A DNA stretch of 64,000 nucleotides from Lathyrus oleraceus (lineage: Eukaryota > Streptophyta > Magnoliopsida > Fabales > Fabaceae), in contig NC_066581.1 in NCBI RefSeq assembly GCF_024323335.1, forward strand, positions 442,271,816 through 442,335,815, written 5' to 3'. The notes under the pieces are model-generated. The model was not told where the DNA came from. It did no database searches and worked only from the letters and a program-made list of their open reading frames with translations. Shown here one piece after another: positions 1 to 11,493 of this stretch. Within the stretch, counting starts at the first letter, position 1. The number at the start of each line of letters is the position of its first letter. Both the position numbers and the translations under genes were made by a program.

Positions 1-3000
1 TTTGTTTTGTGTTTTTTATGTGAACAACGTCACTGCACAATCTACCGGATGCTCAACCTTTGGAGACTTACTCACCTGTAGTAGAAGGAGTTAACGTGTC
101 CTTAGGAGGGTTTAGGGTTTAGGGTTTAGGAAAGCTCACGCAAGAAAGGAAGTCTTAGACGAAGGAACCGTGCTACCTTAATTGACATGCAAACGAGACT
201 ACGCGGAGTCTAGCAAACCTAGGGGATACAATCACACCACACAAACACATACAACATGAAGTAAACACACCAACAAGGGGCTCAAACATCAAGGTTGGGT
301 TTTAGTCAAGGGGTCATATCAACCTCGACAAACAAGCCAACTGGAAAGGTATCTGAGGCTCTTAACCACTGACATTGACCGTCAGGGTGAGCAGATGAAA
401 GGTGATGAGGATAAGACCTCATGGCTCTTAACCCGGGCCTGGGTGAGCTTGACTCAGTGAAAGTGTGGGGATCCATAATGAGGGACTCTATTCCACAATG
501 ACTGATACAACATGATTTTGGGTGTTTATTCAAAATGCCTCAGCACGTAGTGCGAGCAAGATGAATGACTCAACTGAATAGCAGGGGATGGATTGCACAT
601 CCCTTCTATCTGCCAATGCCTCTTCACTTAGGAGGTCTTTGAAATGCAAGGCACAAAGATAAACAAGCACAAACATTGCCTCTTAAGGAGGGCTTCAGAC
701 AGGTGCCTGCCAAAGATAGCAGGTCTTCCAGACTACATGAAGTTAGAGGTCATTACCTGGGTGGTATGCCAACCACAAGCAAAGCAAAGTTCAAATAATG
801 AACTTAAAACAGCTAATGTACCTGTGTAAACAACCAAACAATCAGTATAGTATTCAGACAAAACAAACAGAAAGTCCAACAGTGAGGCAACCAATCATCA
901 GACAACATCAATGCAAGGCATAAGATGCAAGCAAACTAAATTGATACATCATCCATAAGACCTACAAAACAGCAAGGTTAGTCAACCAAAATAACTTGTA
1001 TCTCAAGTCATGAGATCATATCAACCCATGTGGCTAATTGCTTGAAACCTGAAATACAAAGTCCAAAAGATGAGAACAAACCACTAGCTCAAAGGATAGG
1101 GTCAAAGGTGGGGTAAAAAGTCAAAACAGAAGCTAAAACTCAACATGAATCACGTTTACTCTATCATGAACATGTCCTAAAAAGGACCAAGTCAAAAGCA
1201 TTAAGCAAAATCATTTTATGAGCAAGACATGGCAAGGCAAGCAAAAGGTGCATACAATTGGTCATCAAGAAAAGAAAATGCACATTAAATCAGAAACACA
1301 TCCAATAATCATGAAACTTTTTATGCAAAACTCAACATATTACACACATTTATCATGCAAAAAATTGGAAACAGAGGACATCAATTGGCATGGATATGAA
1401 AATGAATAAGATCAATATCAAAATGTGTGACACACATTGTCACACCTTAAGTCCATGTGTCCTAAACACAGAAGGAAATTGCAAAAAGTTCCAAATAAAA
1501 TCTCACAAATCATGCATCATTTTGTGAATCATCAAATAAAATTTCATGGCATTTGGACAAGTGATGAGCATTTTACACCAATTTGAATGAGGCATGGCAT
1601 AATTGTGTACATGTTCAAATAAACCCACACAATCAAAAATCCAGAAGAGATAAAATCATGAAATCACCCCACAAAAATACTAGACATCCATATGATCATG
1701 TAGGAAAAAACCTGGAATTAATTGGATTAATTTTCAATTAGTTATGAATTTTCAAAGTTTGGAAAAAAATATTTCAATTAATGTGGCATGGCATATGATA
1801 TTAAAAAGGAATTGGGAAAATTCTGTAGGTGGGAATCGATCCCTGTAGGCGTCAAAACGCCTGCGTTTTGTGCATAAAAGAAAACAGAAAAAGAAAATGG
1901 GAATGCCTTCGCTGGGAATCGAAGGCTGGTCAATGGGCAAAACGGCGTCGCCCTCATTAAATGAGTTGGGGGACACCTAAGCAGTCCAAGGCTGCGTGGA
2001 CACAGTCAAATGAATCCTGGCCAGCCAAATCGCTACGCAAGCGCCAACGAGGATGCACACTGGAAAATCCCTAACAAGGAAAACCTGACGGCGGCCATGG
2101 GCGGAAACCACCGTCTCCTTCGTTGAGACGGTGGTGGAACAATATCTCCATGCAACTTTTTTTCCAGGATTGTATAAAAATCATACCAAACGAAAGATCT
2201 CAATGAGCACAACACGAGTCCATCATCAATTTAGTCTAATTCCTCATAAATAAAGAGAATCGAAGGGAAATGTTTTTGACATTCAAACTTGAAAACAGCA
2301 TAACTCAATGAATATTGCACCATTTTTAATAATGTTCATATCAGCGTGATCAGGGAGAGAAGCTCTACATAAATATGGCAAAAGAATGGAGAATAGTGAG
2401 ATTCGAAATTTCACCTTCTTGAAGAACAATGTGAGAAAACAGTGTGTTCAAGGCTTAGCAATGTCCAGTTCCACCTCCTTTGAGCTCCAATGAAGTTTGA
2501 TGCAAGGAATGGCACGTGAGAAGACTTGAATCCAGCTCAGTTTAGAGTTGCCATTAATGCACTCAAGCTTGTGGTATGCACGAATTTGAGAGGAATTCCA
2601 CCAAACACACGTTGAATCTTGCTCAACAACACTCCATGTTCACGATTATGCAAGAAAAATCCAGGTTTATGTGTAGAATTTTGGAAAATCAATTAAGAGA
2701 AAATTGAGAGTGAAGAGGGATTTCTAGATCTGAAACTTTCTGTCATGACCAAGACAGTTGCAATTAGGCTTTTATATGCTCTCTTAATCACTCTAAAATT
2801 ATCATTAGGCCAAGGTTAATGGAGATTAGGAAGATATAAGGTGTATGAACAAATTACCATTTCACCTCATGCATGGCACTCCTACGTGAACAGTAACAAA
2901 AGAGGGCCCAAATCCACTCAAAATCAGCCCATGCACACATTGGAATTGGAAATATATTCATGTGATCAACCAATTTTGAATTTGGCAATTTCCCTTCAAA

Positions 3001-3779
3001 ATTAGCATGTAGAACAAATGATTATGTGAATAAATTCCATGCCATGTAATGAATGATTTGGGAAAATATATGTCATGAGGAGCATTATGCAAAAAGGAGC
3101 ACTCAATTTGGAGTTTTGGTTCAAAAGACGTGGCTTGTTGAAGTTTCAAGCACACTTGGCAATGATTTGATCATAACTCCTTAACCATTCATCATAAATT
3201 CATGATCTTGGACTTTTTGGAAATGGGAGAGAAAGATCTTAAACTTTCATGTTGGACAAAATTTCATTTGAAGCTTTTTTGATGTTGGAAAGTTGAGTTG
3301 AAGTTGGTCCAAAAACTTGCCATTTTTGGAAACATGAAATTACACGTCATTTTCCATTTTTGGAAACTTTTGATCTGGCTTCAAAATCTTCAATGTAGAC
3401 ACTTGTCATGATGAATGAACCTCTTTTGGACATTAATGAAGTGTCTCAAACCATTTCTCCACCTCCTAGCCCTCAGTTGACTTTCAGTTGACTTTTATGG
3501 GCCTCAGATGACTTGGCCATATACTGATGACCTTGAGCCTCTAACACTTGGTACAATGGCTTCAAAATGATCCTTGATTCATGTAAGCTCTCTAGAACAA
3601 CCATATGGCCTTCATCTCATGGAAATGCTTGGTCTCTTGCACAGATGAATCCTCTTGATGCCAGTCTTGACTGATGAGATGCAATGTACTATGCAATGTG
3701 AATGTAATGTTAATATAATGTCAATGACCTAAAAATGAAAATGTATGCATGAATGGGGGTGCAAATTTGAGTTACTACA
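1..3779 (-). mobile_element. Element L: partial Ogre-like LTR, 5' end at 3779
   Basis: Read on the minus strand, the sequence starts at 3779 with TGTAGTAACTCAAATTTG, closely matching the LTR starts at 6210 (plus) and 33362 (minus). The first 300 bases are the reverse complement of the R/U5 part of LTR1 (about 8221-8520), and 300-3779 follows the layout of the N LTRs. No coding region is seen. A TATA-like box lies at 2771-2776. Bases 110-129 hold about three TTTAGGG units. The right flank starts CCCCA at 3780; the left end is outside the window, so a full element, a solo LTR or a fragment are all possible. Confidence 0.85.
2771..2776 (-). promoter_or_regulatory. TATA-like box in LTR of element L
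   Basis: TTTATA on the plus strand reads TATAAA on the minus strand, about 1 kb inside the LTR and in a position like that of the TATA-like boxes in the N and S LTRs. Placement by analogy only; no transcript evidence. Confidence 0.35.
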
Positions 3780-6209
3780 CCCCACATTCAAAGACCCCAT
3801 AGATTATTTAGATTGGTTAAAGAAAATAGAGAAATCTAAACCCCTGAACTGGAAAGACACGAGCATTTATGACCTAATCATGTTGTCAAAGATAGAGTTG
3901 GAGTATAACACCTCTATGTTGGTTTCTTCATTATACTTTTGGGATAGTACACACTATACTCTTCACCTTCCATGTGGCATGACCACACCAACACTCTTCG
4001 ACATAGTCGCTATCACAGGGCTAAAACCTACTGGACATACCTACTATCCTGAAATCGATGCCGAAGACACCATAGCCTTTTCGACCTCTCGAGCAGCCTA
4101 TTCGACTCACATCACCCATTATCATGACAAATATACTAACACCGTCTCCGACATGGAGCACATAACTTTCTTGGCCATGTGGTTGTCTCACTCTGTCTTC
4201 TACTCGAACTCTTTGCAAGTTGCCAAGAAATATCTTACCTTGGTGAATCAACTAGATGTTGGACATGATATTTGTTTAAGTGAGATGATATTGGCAAGTC
4301 TTTATGATTCATTGAGTGACGGAGTCACTCAATTGAAGAATTTGGGTGAAAAAAGGAATCTTCTCCTCTCTGGCCTCTTTTGGTTATTGCAACTCTGGCT
4401 CAATGCCACCTTCTACAGAATAAAGGCCTCATTGATGAAGAAGCTAAGGAGGTTAAAACCAGAAGGATCGAAGGCATTCGACTGGCTCATCCGACTCCCA
4501 GTGACGAAGGACAATCTCTGCAACCAACTTTCATGGGCTATATAATGATGTTCACCAAGTGCCATGTTTTCACTTCGAGCATGACCACATTTGCTTCCAG
4601 AAAGTATGGTCTAAAATAGTTTACCAGGACTTTCCCATCTTCATCCAAGAAACAAGATACATAATCTTTACTGATTTGGGAAGCCTTCTTAACCCCCGGG
4701 ATCCTAACCCTTCAATTTAATCCCAAAGTGCATGTATGACAAAAAGGGTAGTCTCCTTCTCTATAATGCAGTCCACAACGAAGCCACTGCCCTCAAGCAG
4801 ATAGCTAGATATACTGGCAGGACCCAACTCACTCCTTTTAACTTCGAGCCTAACTTCCTCTGTACTCGAGAGCTTGGGAGATGGTGGACCAAATACTACA
4901 TTGAAGAGTTTTAAGATGTCTCTTCCTTTATCCAATTCTTTGACAAAGCTTTTCTTCTTGTATAGGAAAAGATTAGAAAAGGTACTTATACGCTTATCAA
5001 AGAAATCCAAGCTTTTCAAAACTACTTTGAAACTGTCTTAGGCCTAATGATCTTAGTTGAACCATTCGCGAAGCAGTTGTCACACTCAAAGAAAATTTTT
5101 CAAAGAAAATGGAAAGTCTAAAAATCCCTTCGTACGTTCCTCATGAGAAACGCTACAAAATGGCTTTTGAGCTATTTCCCCCAAAATTCCCTCTGCTTCC
5201 TAATGTTGACTTTGGAGTGGCCCTTGCCCCTCCATTTCCAGATTGGTTTATTTATGGGGACTCCATTAAGACACTTCGACATCAATCCTAGGAAAAAGCT
5301 CAACGGGTGGTTGCGACTAAGCATACTCTAGATAGTTTCAAAAGGCATCTTCATATAGGGATTGAAGATGTTCGCATCGAATCAGACATATATAAAGGTG
5401 TGACACATGAGGTTTTCCTCGAAGCAAGCCCCTTTTTTAGGATTTTTACTCTTAGCTGACCCTAACTGCTTTATCTTATTTTCTTTTAGCCATCAGGGTT
5501 CCACCTAAGAAACCCACCATCAAAAGACTAGTCGAATCAAAGACTGAGGGAGGTAACAAGCCTACAAAGGTATACTTTTGCCTTCTCTTTTCTTCTTGCT
5601 TTTGCTATGTTTAATGATGCTGACATTTCAATTATTAATTCAAGCTGCTCAAAATCCTCCTCTCACTCCCATCAAAATCCAAAAACCCTCAGAGACCCCC
5701 GTCATAATAGAATCTGACGAAGAGGATCTGTCGCCGGTGCTCAACCTAACTTCGAGGAAGAGGAAGCAGTAACCGTAGGTCACCGACGCTTTGAGCCAGC
5801 CTCCAACAAAACTCCCGAAGAAAAGGCCTTTTGCACTCACTACCCAAGAGCCTACTCCTAAAGAAATGGAAAAGATAGTGGCGACCCAAAGTAAGAGTGA
5901 CAACTGGAGCCCTAGGTCGAAGGTGACAAGGTAAAACAAAACTCTACTCTGCCTTACTTAGTTTATCTACTGTCTTTTCATGACTCACTTTTTCAATTGA
6001 GTTAATTTCAGGGTGGTGCAAGTACCATCGTTCGAACCAAAGCCATGATTTCCTTCGCGCCAGTTTCTATAGAGGATGTCTAAAATCGTGTTGGAGAACC
6101 CACATATCGACCATCATTTGAAAAAAAACTCCATGAGTGAGATCAATCAGCCTCTTTCTGGTGGCCTTGATACTTCACCACCAAAAACCGCTACTCGACA
6201 CTCCCATGT
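3780..6209 (+). pseudogene. Plant mobile domain (PMD-like) gene, degraded, truncated on both sides
   Basis: The frame from 3780 to about 4420 encodes a PMD-type protein: a helical N-terminal part, then LHLPCGMTTPTLFDIVAITG (about 3961-4020), typical of the aminotransferase-like plant mobile domain family (the MAIL1/MAIN relatives). The frame shifts near 4410-4425, continues in another frame to about 4535, and resumes again (FEHDHICFQKVWSKIVYQDF, about 4574-4633, then the piece 4732-4914). Further exon-like pieces follow. Plausible introns lie at 5570-5644 (GT..AG) and 5931-6011 (GT..AG). Element L cut away the 5' part and E1 the 3' part. Two or more frameshifts and in-frame stops mark it as dead. 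PMD proteins occur both as host genes and inside transposons, so this could be old transposon cargo. It is the only non-retroelement sequence in the window. Confidence 0.65.
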
Positions 6210-6510
6210 TGTAGCACCTCAAATTTTCCCCCCTCATTCATGCATTCATTTTAGGTCATTTAACATTTCATATTGCATTTCATCATGTCAATCAGAATTA
6301 GCTCCAAGAGAGTGTCTTCCAGGAAGCTTGAATTCAGCTGTGAAGTCAAAAGTCAACTGTTGGTCTACTGAAGGTCAAACGGCTAGGGAATAACTTGAGT
6401 TACTTCCAACTTGTTCAAATCAGGCCTATTCATCATTCGACATATTACTCTTGAAGGAACAAAGGTCCAGCGCACAGGTTACAAATTTGGAAAGATGACT
6501 TGAGTTGTCA

Positions 6511-6606
6511 TGCTCGCTAGGCGAGCAGGATGGTTCGCCTAGCGAGCCATCAGAGTCTGAACTGTCATGCTCGCTAGGCGAACAGATCCTTCGCTAGGCG
6601 AAGCCC
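6511..6606 (+). repeat. Palindrome cluster with constant TAG/CTA core in LTR1
   Basis: Four near-perfect stem-loops follow each other: TGCTCGC-TAG-GCGAGCA (6511-6527), GGTTCGC-CTA-GCGAGCC (6532-6548, one G-T pair), TGCTCGC-TAG-GCGAACA (one G-T pair) and CTTCGC-TAG-GCGAAG. The core is constant and the stems vary in step. The same cluster is in LTR2 at about 40190-40285. It lies some 80-170 bp upstream of the TATA-like box. Confidence 0.85.
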
Positions 6607-6685
6607 ACGCGTTTTGAAAATATGACAGAAAAATCTTGAACTTGGACCTCTCTCATTTGAGCCCACAAAGCCACGAAAATCAGAG

Positions 6686-6693
6686 TATAAATT
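6686..6693 (+). promoter_or_regulatory. TATA-like box in LTR1
   Basis: TATAAATT within GAGTATAAATTCTG. The same motif sits at the equivalent place in LTR2 (40365), and a related TATAAC is in LTR3 (61294) after the shared CCCACAAA segment. Likely core promoter for element transcription; inferred from conservation and position. Confidence 0.5.
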
Positions 6694-7155
6694 CTGAAAA
6701 TGTCATTGAGCCAAAGCCTATTCTATTCTTATTACCCTAGAAGAGAAGAGAAGAGAGTGAACTAACTAATTCAGAGAAGCCTCCAAACACTGAAGAGAAA
6801 AAATTCATTCGGACTCTGAGACTTTTCACTCTGACTCACACACTTTTCACTTCCATCTCACATAAACCCTAACATTGCTTTGCAAACCCAACTGTGCAAT
6901 TCAATTTCATTCGATCTCTCCAATCAGGTTTGCCTTATTCCCATTACTTTACGCTTTCAATCTGAAATTCCTGAAGCATGAGGTATTATGTTAGAATCTG
7001 GGAGAGTGGGTATAGTTAGGTCTTTCATGTGGGTTTAGATGTGTATGAATGTGTAGAACAATGCCTTAAATGTTTAATCAATTCGCTTCTGAGATGAATA
7101 CCATAGGGTTTGGGGTTCCTAAAATCGCACTGTTATCAATGGAGAATCCAGAACC

Positions 7156-7226
7156 CGTAGGCATTCGCTAGCCCATCGCTAGGGGAGCCTGCAGCGAAGC
7201 TTCGCTAAGCCTTCGCTAAGCGAGGC
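7156..7226 (+). repeat. Second palindrome cluster in LTR1
   Basis: Contains AGCGAAGCTTCGCT, a perfect 14-bp palindrome, and CTTCGC-TAA-GCGAGG (one G-T pair), plus TCGCTAG units. Downstream of the TATA-like box, so probably transcribed. Also present in LTR2 at about 40838-40910. Confidence 0.75.
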
Positions 7227-9018
7227 AGTAGCGATCGTGACAGTAGTTGTTTTTTTTTTCTGTTTGCTCTCTAATTTGTTCTGTGTTTGTTATGACACGT
7301 TTTCTATTGCATCCGGGTATATGTTTTAGTACGTATGTCATGTCTTGATGTGTGGATCCCTGCCCCCTGACTTTGAGTTTTGATACCCTTTTGATGCATT
7401 TGTTTGACAAGAGGTTTAGGCCTCCTATCCTTGGTTGCTTTTTGTGAGCTTTTTGTGAACTTTAATAGCATGATTCATGTGGTTGCTACAATCCTTCTGT
7501 TTGGTGAAACTCTTGATTACACCCCATTTTGTTATTCTAACATGTTTGTTGAGTTTTTTGTGAGGGCTCACATAACTTTTGAAGAGATAGCTTGCTTGGT
7601 ATTCCACTTTATTTGTGGGATACCATCTGGAGATTTATTCCGATTACTTTGCTGACTTGTTTTCTTTGATGGTGCTAGCCTGAGAGATCTTCGGGTTTCT
7701 TATTTCTTTAGTTGTTGTTACTTCGGATCTTTATCAGTGTGGTAGATCTCTTGATCCCTTTTCAATCTTTCCCGTATTTTACCGCTTTCTTAGCTGGAAG
7801 ACCTCAACAGGAGGCAATGTTTTCTTTTGTTTGTTTACTTTTGTGCCCAAAGACCTCCAAGAAGAGGCACCAGTGCTAAAGACCTCCATGAAGAGGCAAT
7901 TGACGGATAAAAGGGATTAGTAGTCAATCCCCCGTTATTCAGTGTGTCGTTTTCTATGCTCACACTACGTGTTGATGCTTCAGAACAAAAGCACAAGATC
8001 TTTTGTCCGGTCGTTCGTGGAGAGGGTTCCACCTTTCTGAATCCCCACTTTTTATCATGAGCTCACCCTGTCCAGGGTTAAGAGCTATGAGGTCTTATCC
8101 TCATTACCCTTTTGATCTGCTCACCCTGACGTTCAGTGTCAGTGGTTAAGAGCCCATTTGATTGCCCTTCCATGGCTTATTTGTCGAGGTTGATATGACC
8201 CCTCTTGACTAAAGCCCTACCCATGTATGTTGAGCCCCTTGTTGGCGTGTTTACTTTATGCATGTTTGTTTTGTATGGTGTGATCGTCTCCCCATAGTAT
8301 TGCTAGGCTTCGTATAGTCTCTCGTTTGCATGTCAATTAAGGTAGCACGGTTCCTTCGTCTAGGACTTCCTTTTGCATGAGCATTCCTAAAACACAAACA
8401 AACTCATTGATTTTTCTTCTCCTAAGAACACATTAACTCCTTCTACTACAGGCGAGTAAGTCTCCAAAGGTTGAGCATCCGGTAGATTGCGTAGTAACGT
8501 CGTTCATCTAAAAACGCAAAACCAACAAATAGGTTAGCCGAACTACGTTTTGCTCTGATTCTCATTCCAGATGAGATACGTAGGCATAAGACGCGATGTC
8601 TTAGCGAGCACACTCCTCTTTAACCCATAGGTAGCCGAGCTACAAAGACTCTGATTCTCATATTCAGATGAGATACGTATGCAGTGGATGCGACATCCGT
8701 GCGAGTCATTTTCTTTTGACCCCTCTTTTAGTAAATAGTACATTAGATAAACCCACACCCTTTAGACAAGAACAACAAGAGTGGGTCCCGTAGAGTACTA
8801 CGGATGCGTAGGGGTACTAATACCTTCCCTTCGCATAACCGACTCCCGAACCTAAGATTTGGTTGCGAGACCTTGTCTTTTCCTTTCCTTTTTCCAGGTT
8901 TACTTCGAGCGTTTCCTTTCCCTCCTTTGGGATAAATAACGCACGGTGGCGACTCTTCTATCATTGCTTTTTTCGCCGGTTGTTTTTTTTTGCATTCCTT
9001 TTTTCAGGTTGCGACAGC

Positions 9019-9037
9019 TAGCGACTCTGCTGGGGAC
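9019..9037 (+). other. Primer-binding site of E1 (tRNA-Arg type)
   Basis: TAGCGACTCTGCTGGGGAC begins two bases after the LTR end. It differs at one base from TGGCGACTCTGCTGGGGAC in N, and is complementary to a tRNA 3' end TCCCCAGCAGAGTCGCCA. The second base (A for G) would weaken pairing with the tRNA terminus. Confidence 0.85.
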
Positions 9038-9593
9038 CCGGTTTCCCTAAGCGAGTCCCTCCTAGCTTTTGTAGTTTTCTTGTTTTTTGGGTGTTTATTC
9101 TTTTGTACAGTTATTCATTTACCTGCTTTACCTTATTGCATTCATGTACATATGTCTGTTGTATCTGTGGATTCTGTTGGGTTGTTTGTTTGTTGGGGTG
9201 AGATGTTCTATGAAAGATAAGCCCACTACCCAGGCTTGAGCGTACACACAGGTTTTAGAGTGGATAATCATGAGGCTTGCGTGGCATGTTGCTACGTTAA
9301 GTCGTTCATGATGACCCACATTCCAGACGAGGTTCCTTTCGGATATATTCTGTCCTATGGGTGTTCCATAACGACAAATGTTTCTCTAGAAATCGTCGAC
9401 TCTGGTGAGCATTTCCCGAGAACTCAATCGAGGCCTCTCCTCCGAAACGCGTTTATGTTAGCTCTGGTGGGTGCATTCTCGCTGCTCAATCCGAGGACCC
9501 CGAGGCTGGGAACTTGCTATTAGGATGTCCTGTTGAGGGGAGTCAGTGGAGGTATTTTGTCTCGTAATAATTCACCAATCCTCCCCTTCTATT
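9038..9593 (+). other. E1 5' leader with deletion junction
   Basis: Untranslated leader collinear with E2 42640-43173. At 9569-9593 there is a 25-bp filler that is an exact inverted copy of 9882-9906. It replaces about 682 bp that E2 keeps at 43174-43855, including the ORF1 start. A roughly 95-codon open frame (9236-9523) is also open in E2, but its first codon is TTG, and it is not called as a gene. Confidence 0.75.
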
Positions 9594-11108
9594 GCTTCAG
9601 CCACATATTTGGGGAAATCAGTCTTGAAGGCTAATATGTGTCAGAAGGGAGGAGTTAATGGTTTTCATCTAAGTTTCTTACTGGGAGAAGCAAAGAAGAG
9701 GCTTGAAGATGGTGACCAGAGGGGTTTCAATGCTGTGTTGGCTCTTTGTGTGTATGGGATTGTCCTGTTCCCTAATGTGGCGAAATTTGTGGACGTAGAC
9801 GCCATACGCCTCTTCGTGTTGGGAAATCCAGTGCCGACCTTGTTGGGAGATTTCTTTCATTCAGTGCATCACAGGAATGAGAATAGAAGGGGAGGATTGG
9901 TGAATTGTTGTGCGCCTTTGTTTTATAAGTGGTTCAGTTCCCACCTACCCAAGTCAGGAGCGTTCGTTGATGTAAAAAACTCGTTGAGTTGGTCAAAGAG
10001 ACTGATGGGGATAAGAGCTAAAGATATTTCTTGGTGTTCAGACCAGAGCTTGCTTCGGGAAGATATTATTCATAGTTGTGGGAACTTCCCGAATGTACCA
10101 TTGGTAGGAAGAAGAGGAAGTATCAACTACAATCCTTCTCTGGCAGTCAGACAGTTTGGATATGCTTTAAGAACTCTGCCTTTTGAAAAAGATGTGGAAG
10201 AGTCTCTGTTTTTCCATTCTTCATCTGATTTGACTGTATCCCGTAAGGCAGCTGAGGCTTGGCACAAGGTGATCAAGAGAGGAAGAACTATGCTTGGAAA
10301 AGGAAATTGTAGAACTTACCCTCAGTATGAAGAGTGGCTTCAAGGAAGAGTCGAAGAGTTCGGTCTGCCGTTTCCTATTGAAGAACCTTTGTATCCACCT
10401 ACTCCTGAGCAGTCAACCATGGTGAGCCGAGAAGAGTATGGCTAATTGAAGAATGCCATGGAGGAACTTCAAACTGAAAAATCGGAGTTAAGTGTGAAGC
10501 TGCAAGACTGTATGCATCAATTCCATGAGGCGGAATATCAGAAGGGGGAAGCCGTCAGATTACAAGGGGAAGCAGAGAGGAAATTTTTTGTGGAGGTGGA
10601 CTTCTTCAGGGAGACAGACAAAGCCCTGGGATCATCAAGTTCTGAGTTGAGGCGAGTCAAACAGCAGTTAACAGATGCTCATGGTAAGTTAACTGGTTGG
10701 CAAGAGCAATGGGATACATTTTCAGCTTCTAGGAAGGTAAAAGAGGAGGAGATGGTGGCCGAATTGACTGGTCAGATTAAGAAGTTGAAGATTTTGCTGA
10801 AGGAGAAGAACAATGAGCTTCTGTGCGCCCGTTCAAGCAATGGTTATATCACAGATCAACTCAACAAAGCTCAAAGACAAATTGAGGAACTCAAAGTGCT
10901 GGCAGGTTTGAAGAAATCCAGACTTGAAGAGGTATTCGGAGAAGATGATGGGAATTACTACAGAGAGCACATCAACGAGTTGGATGGAGTTATTCACAGG
11001 TGGAATCTGCTTATCCGGCGTTTGACATAATCTCCAGATCATCCTGACATAGTGGCACTACTGGCTGAAGTGAGGAGCAGTCCTTATGGGTTGTATACAG
11101 GAGGCTGA
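9594..11108 (+). pseudogene. ORF1 of E1, 5'-deleted, with two internal stops
   Basis: Ogre elements carry an extra ORF of unknown function between leader and gag. This copy matches E2 ORF1 from its residue about 113 onward (ASATYLGKSVLKANMCQKGG) and keeps the globular N-terminal domain (seen in other legume Ogre ORF1 proteins; I recall it as DUF7745) followed by a Glu/Lys/Gln-rich coiled coil (about 10446-10990). The start codon and first 110 or so codons are lost in the deletion at 9569-9593. Stops TAA at 10443-10445 (E2 has ACA) and TAA at 11028-11030 (E2 has GAA) break it. The natural end is TGA at 11106-11108, PYGLYTGG just before it. No function is assigned. Confidence 0.8.
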
Positions 11109-11493
11109 TTCCTGATTTTTGTTTCCTCTCTTTACTTATTGTATTGTAGTGATGATCCACAGGCTTGTTGTGGAAATCCTTTTTTGATGAACTATTGGCT
11201 AAGACCTTTCCCTTCTTGAACCCATTTATATGATGGTTTTCCTTATTGAATCTTGATCTCAGAAGTTTATCCATAACTCGGTCTTCTTGCACTTTCTGTC
11301 GGATGTGAGACCGGAATCAAGGGGGTAGAATACCAGTTGGAATTGATAAACATGTCATTGCATTTACATATTCATTTTCATATCTTGCATAACAGGTACC
11401 GTTGCGGTGTTCTTATATTATTTGGTGTTCACTAGCAGGATAGCTGATTCAGGCATTCATCGGTACGGTACCCGCAGAAACCAGCAGAGAGTA
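11109..11493 (+). other. ORF1-gag spacer of E1
   Basis: About 385 bp with no gene, nearly identical to E2 52603-52988. It holds pyrimidine-rich stretches ending in AG (TGCATAACAG at about 11390-11399 and CACTAGCAG before GATAGCTG) that look like splice acceptors placed before gag; E3 has similar AGs before its gag start. Whether they are used is unknown. Confidence 0.5.

Larger units (their letters stand above)
6210..9016 (+). repeat. LTR1, 5' LTR of E1 (2,807 bp)
   Basis: Starts TGTAGCACCTCAAATTTTCC and ends GGTTGCGACA just before the PBS. It matches LTR2 (39889-42626) nearly base for base apart from small indels, including a roughly 70-bp stretch near 7950-8030 that LTR2 lacks. It contains a palindrome cluster (6511-6606), a TATA-like box (6686-6693), a second palindrome cluster (7156-7226), three CCTC/GAGG mini-hairpins (7802-7896), and a U5 block shared with L and LTR3. 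No gene is carried; short open frames inside it are not conserved as proteins. Confidence 0.93.

Noticed and set aside
9236..9523. 95-codon open frame in the E1 leader, also open at 42838-43125 in E2
   Set aside because: First codon is TTG and the first in-frame ATG is about 27 codons in. The two copies are recent relatives, so an open frame in both is weak evidence.
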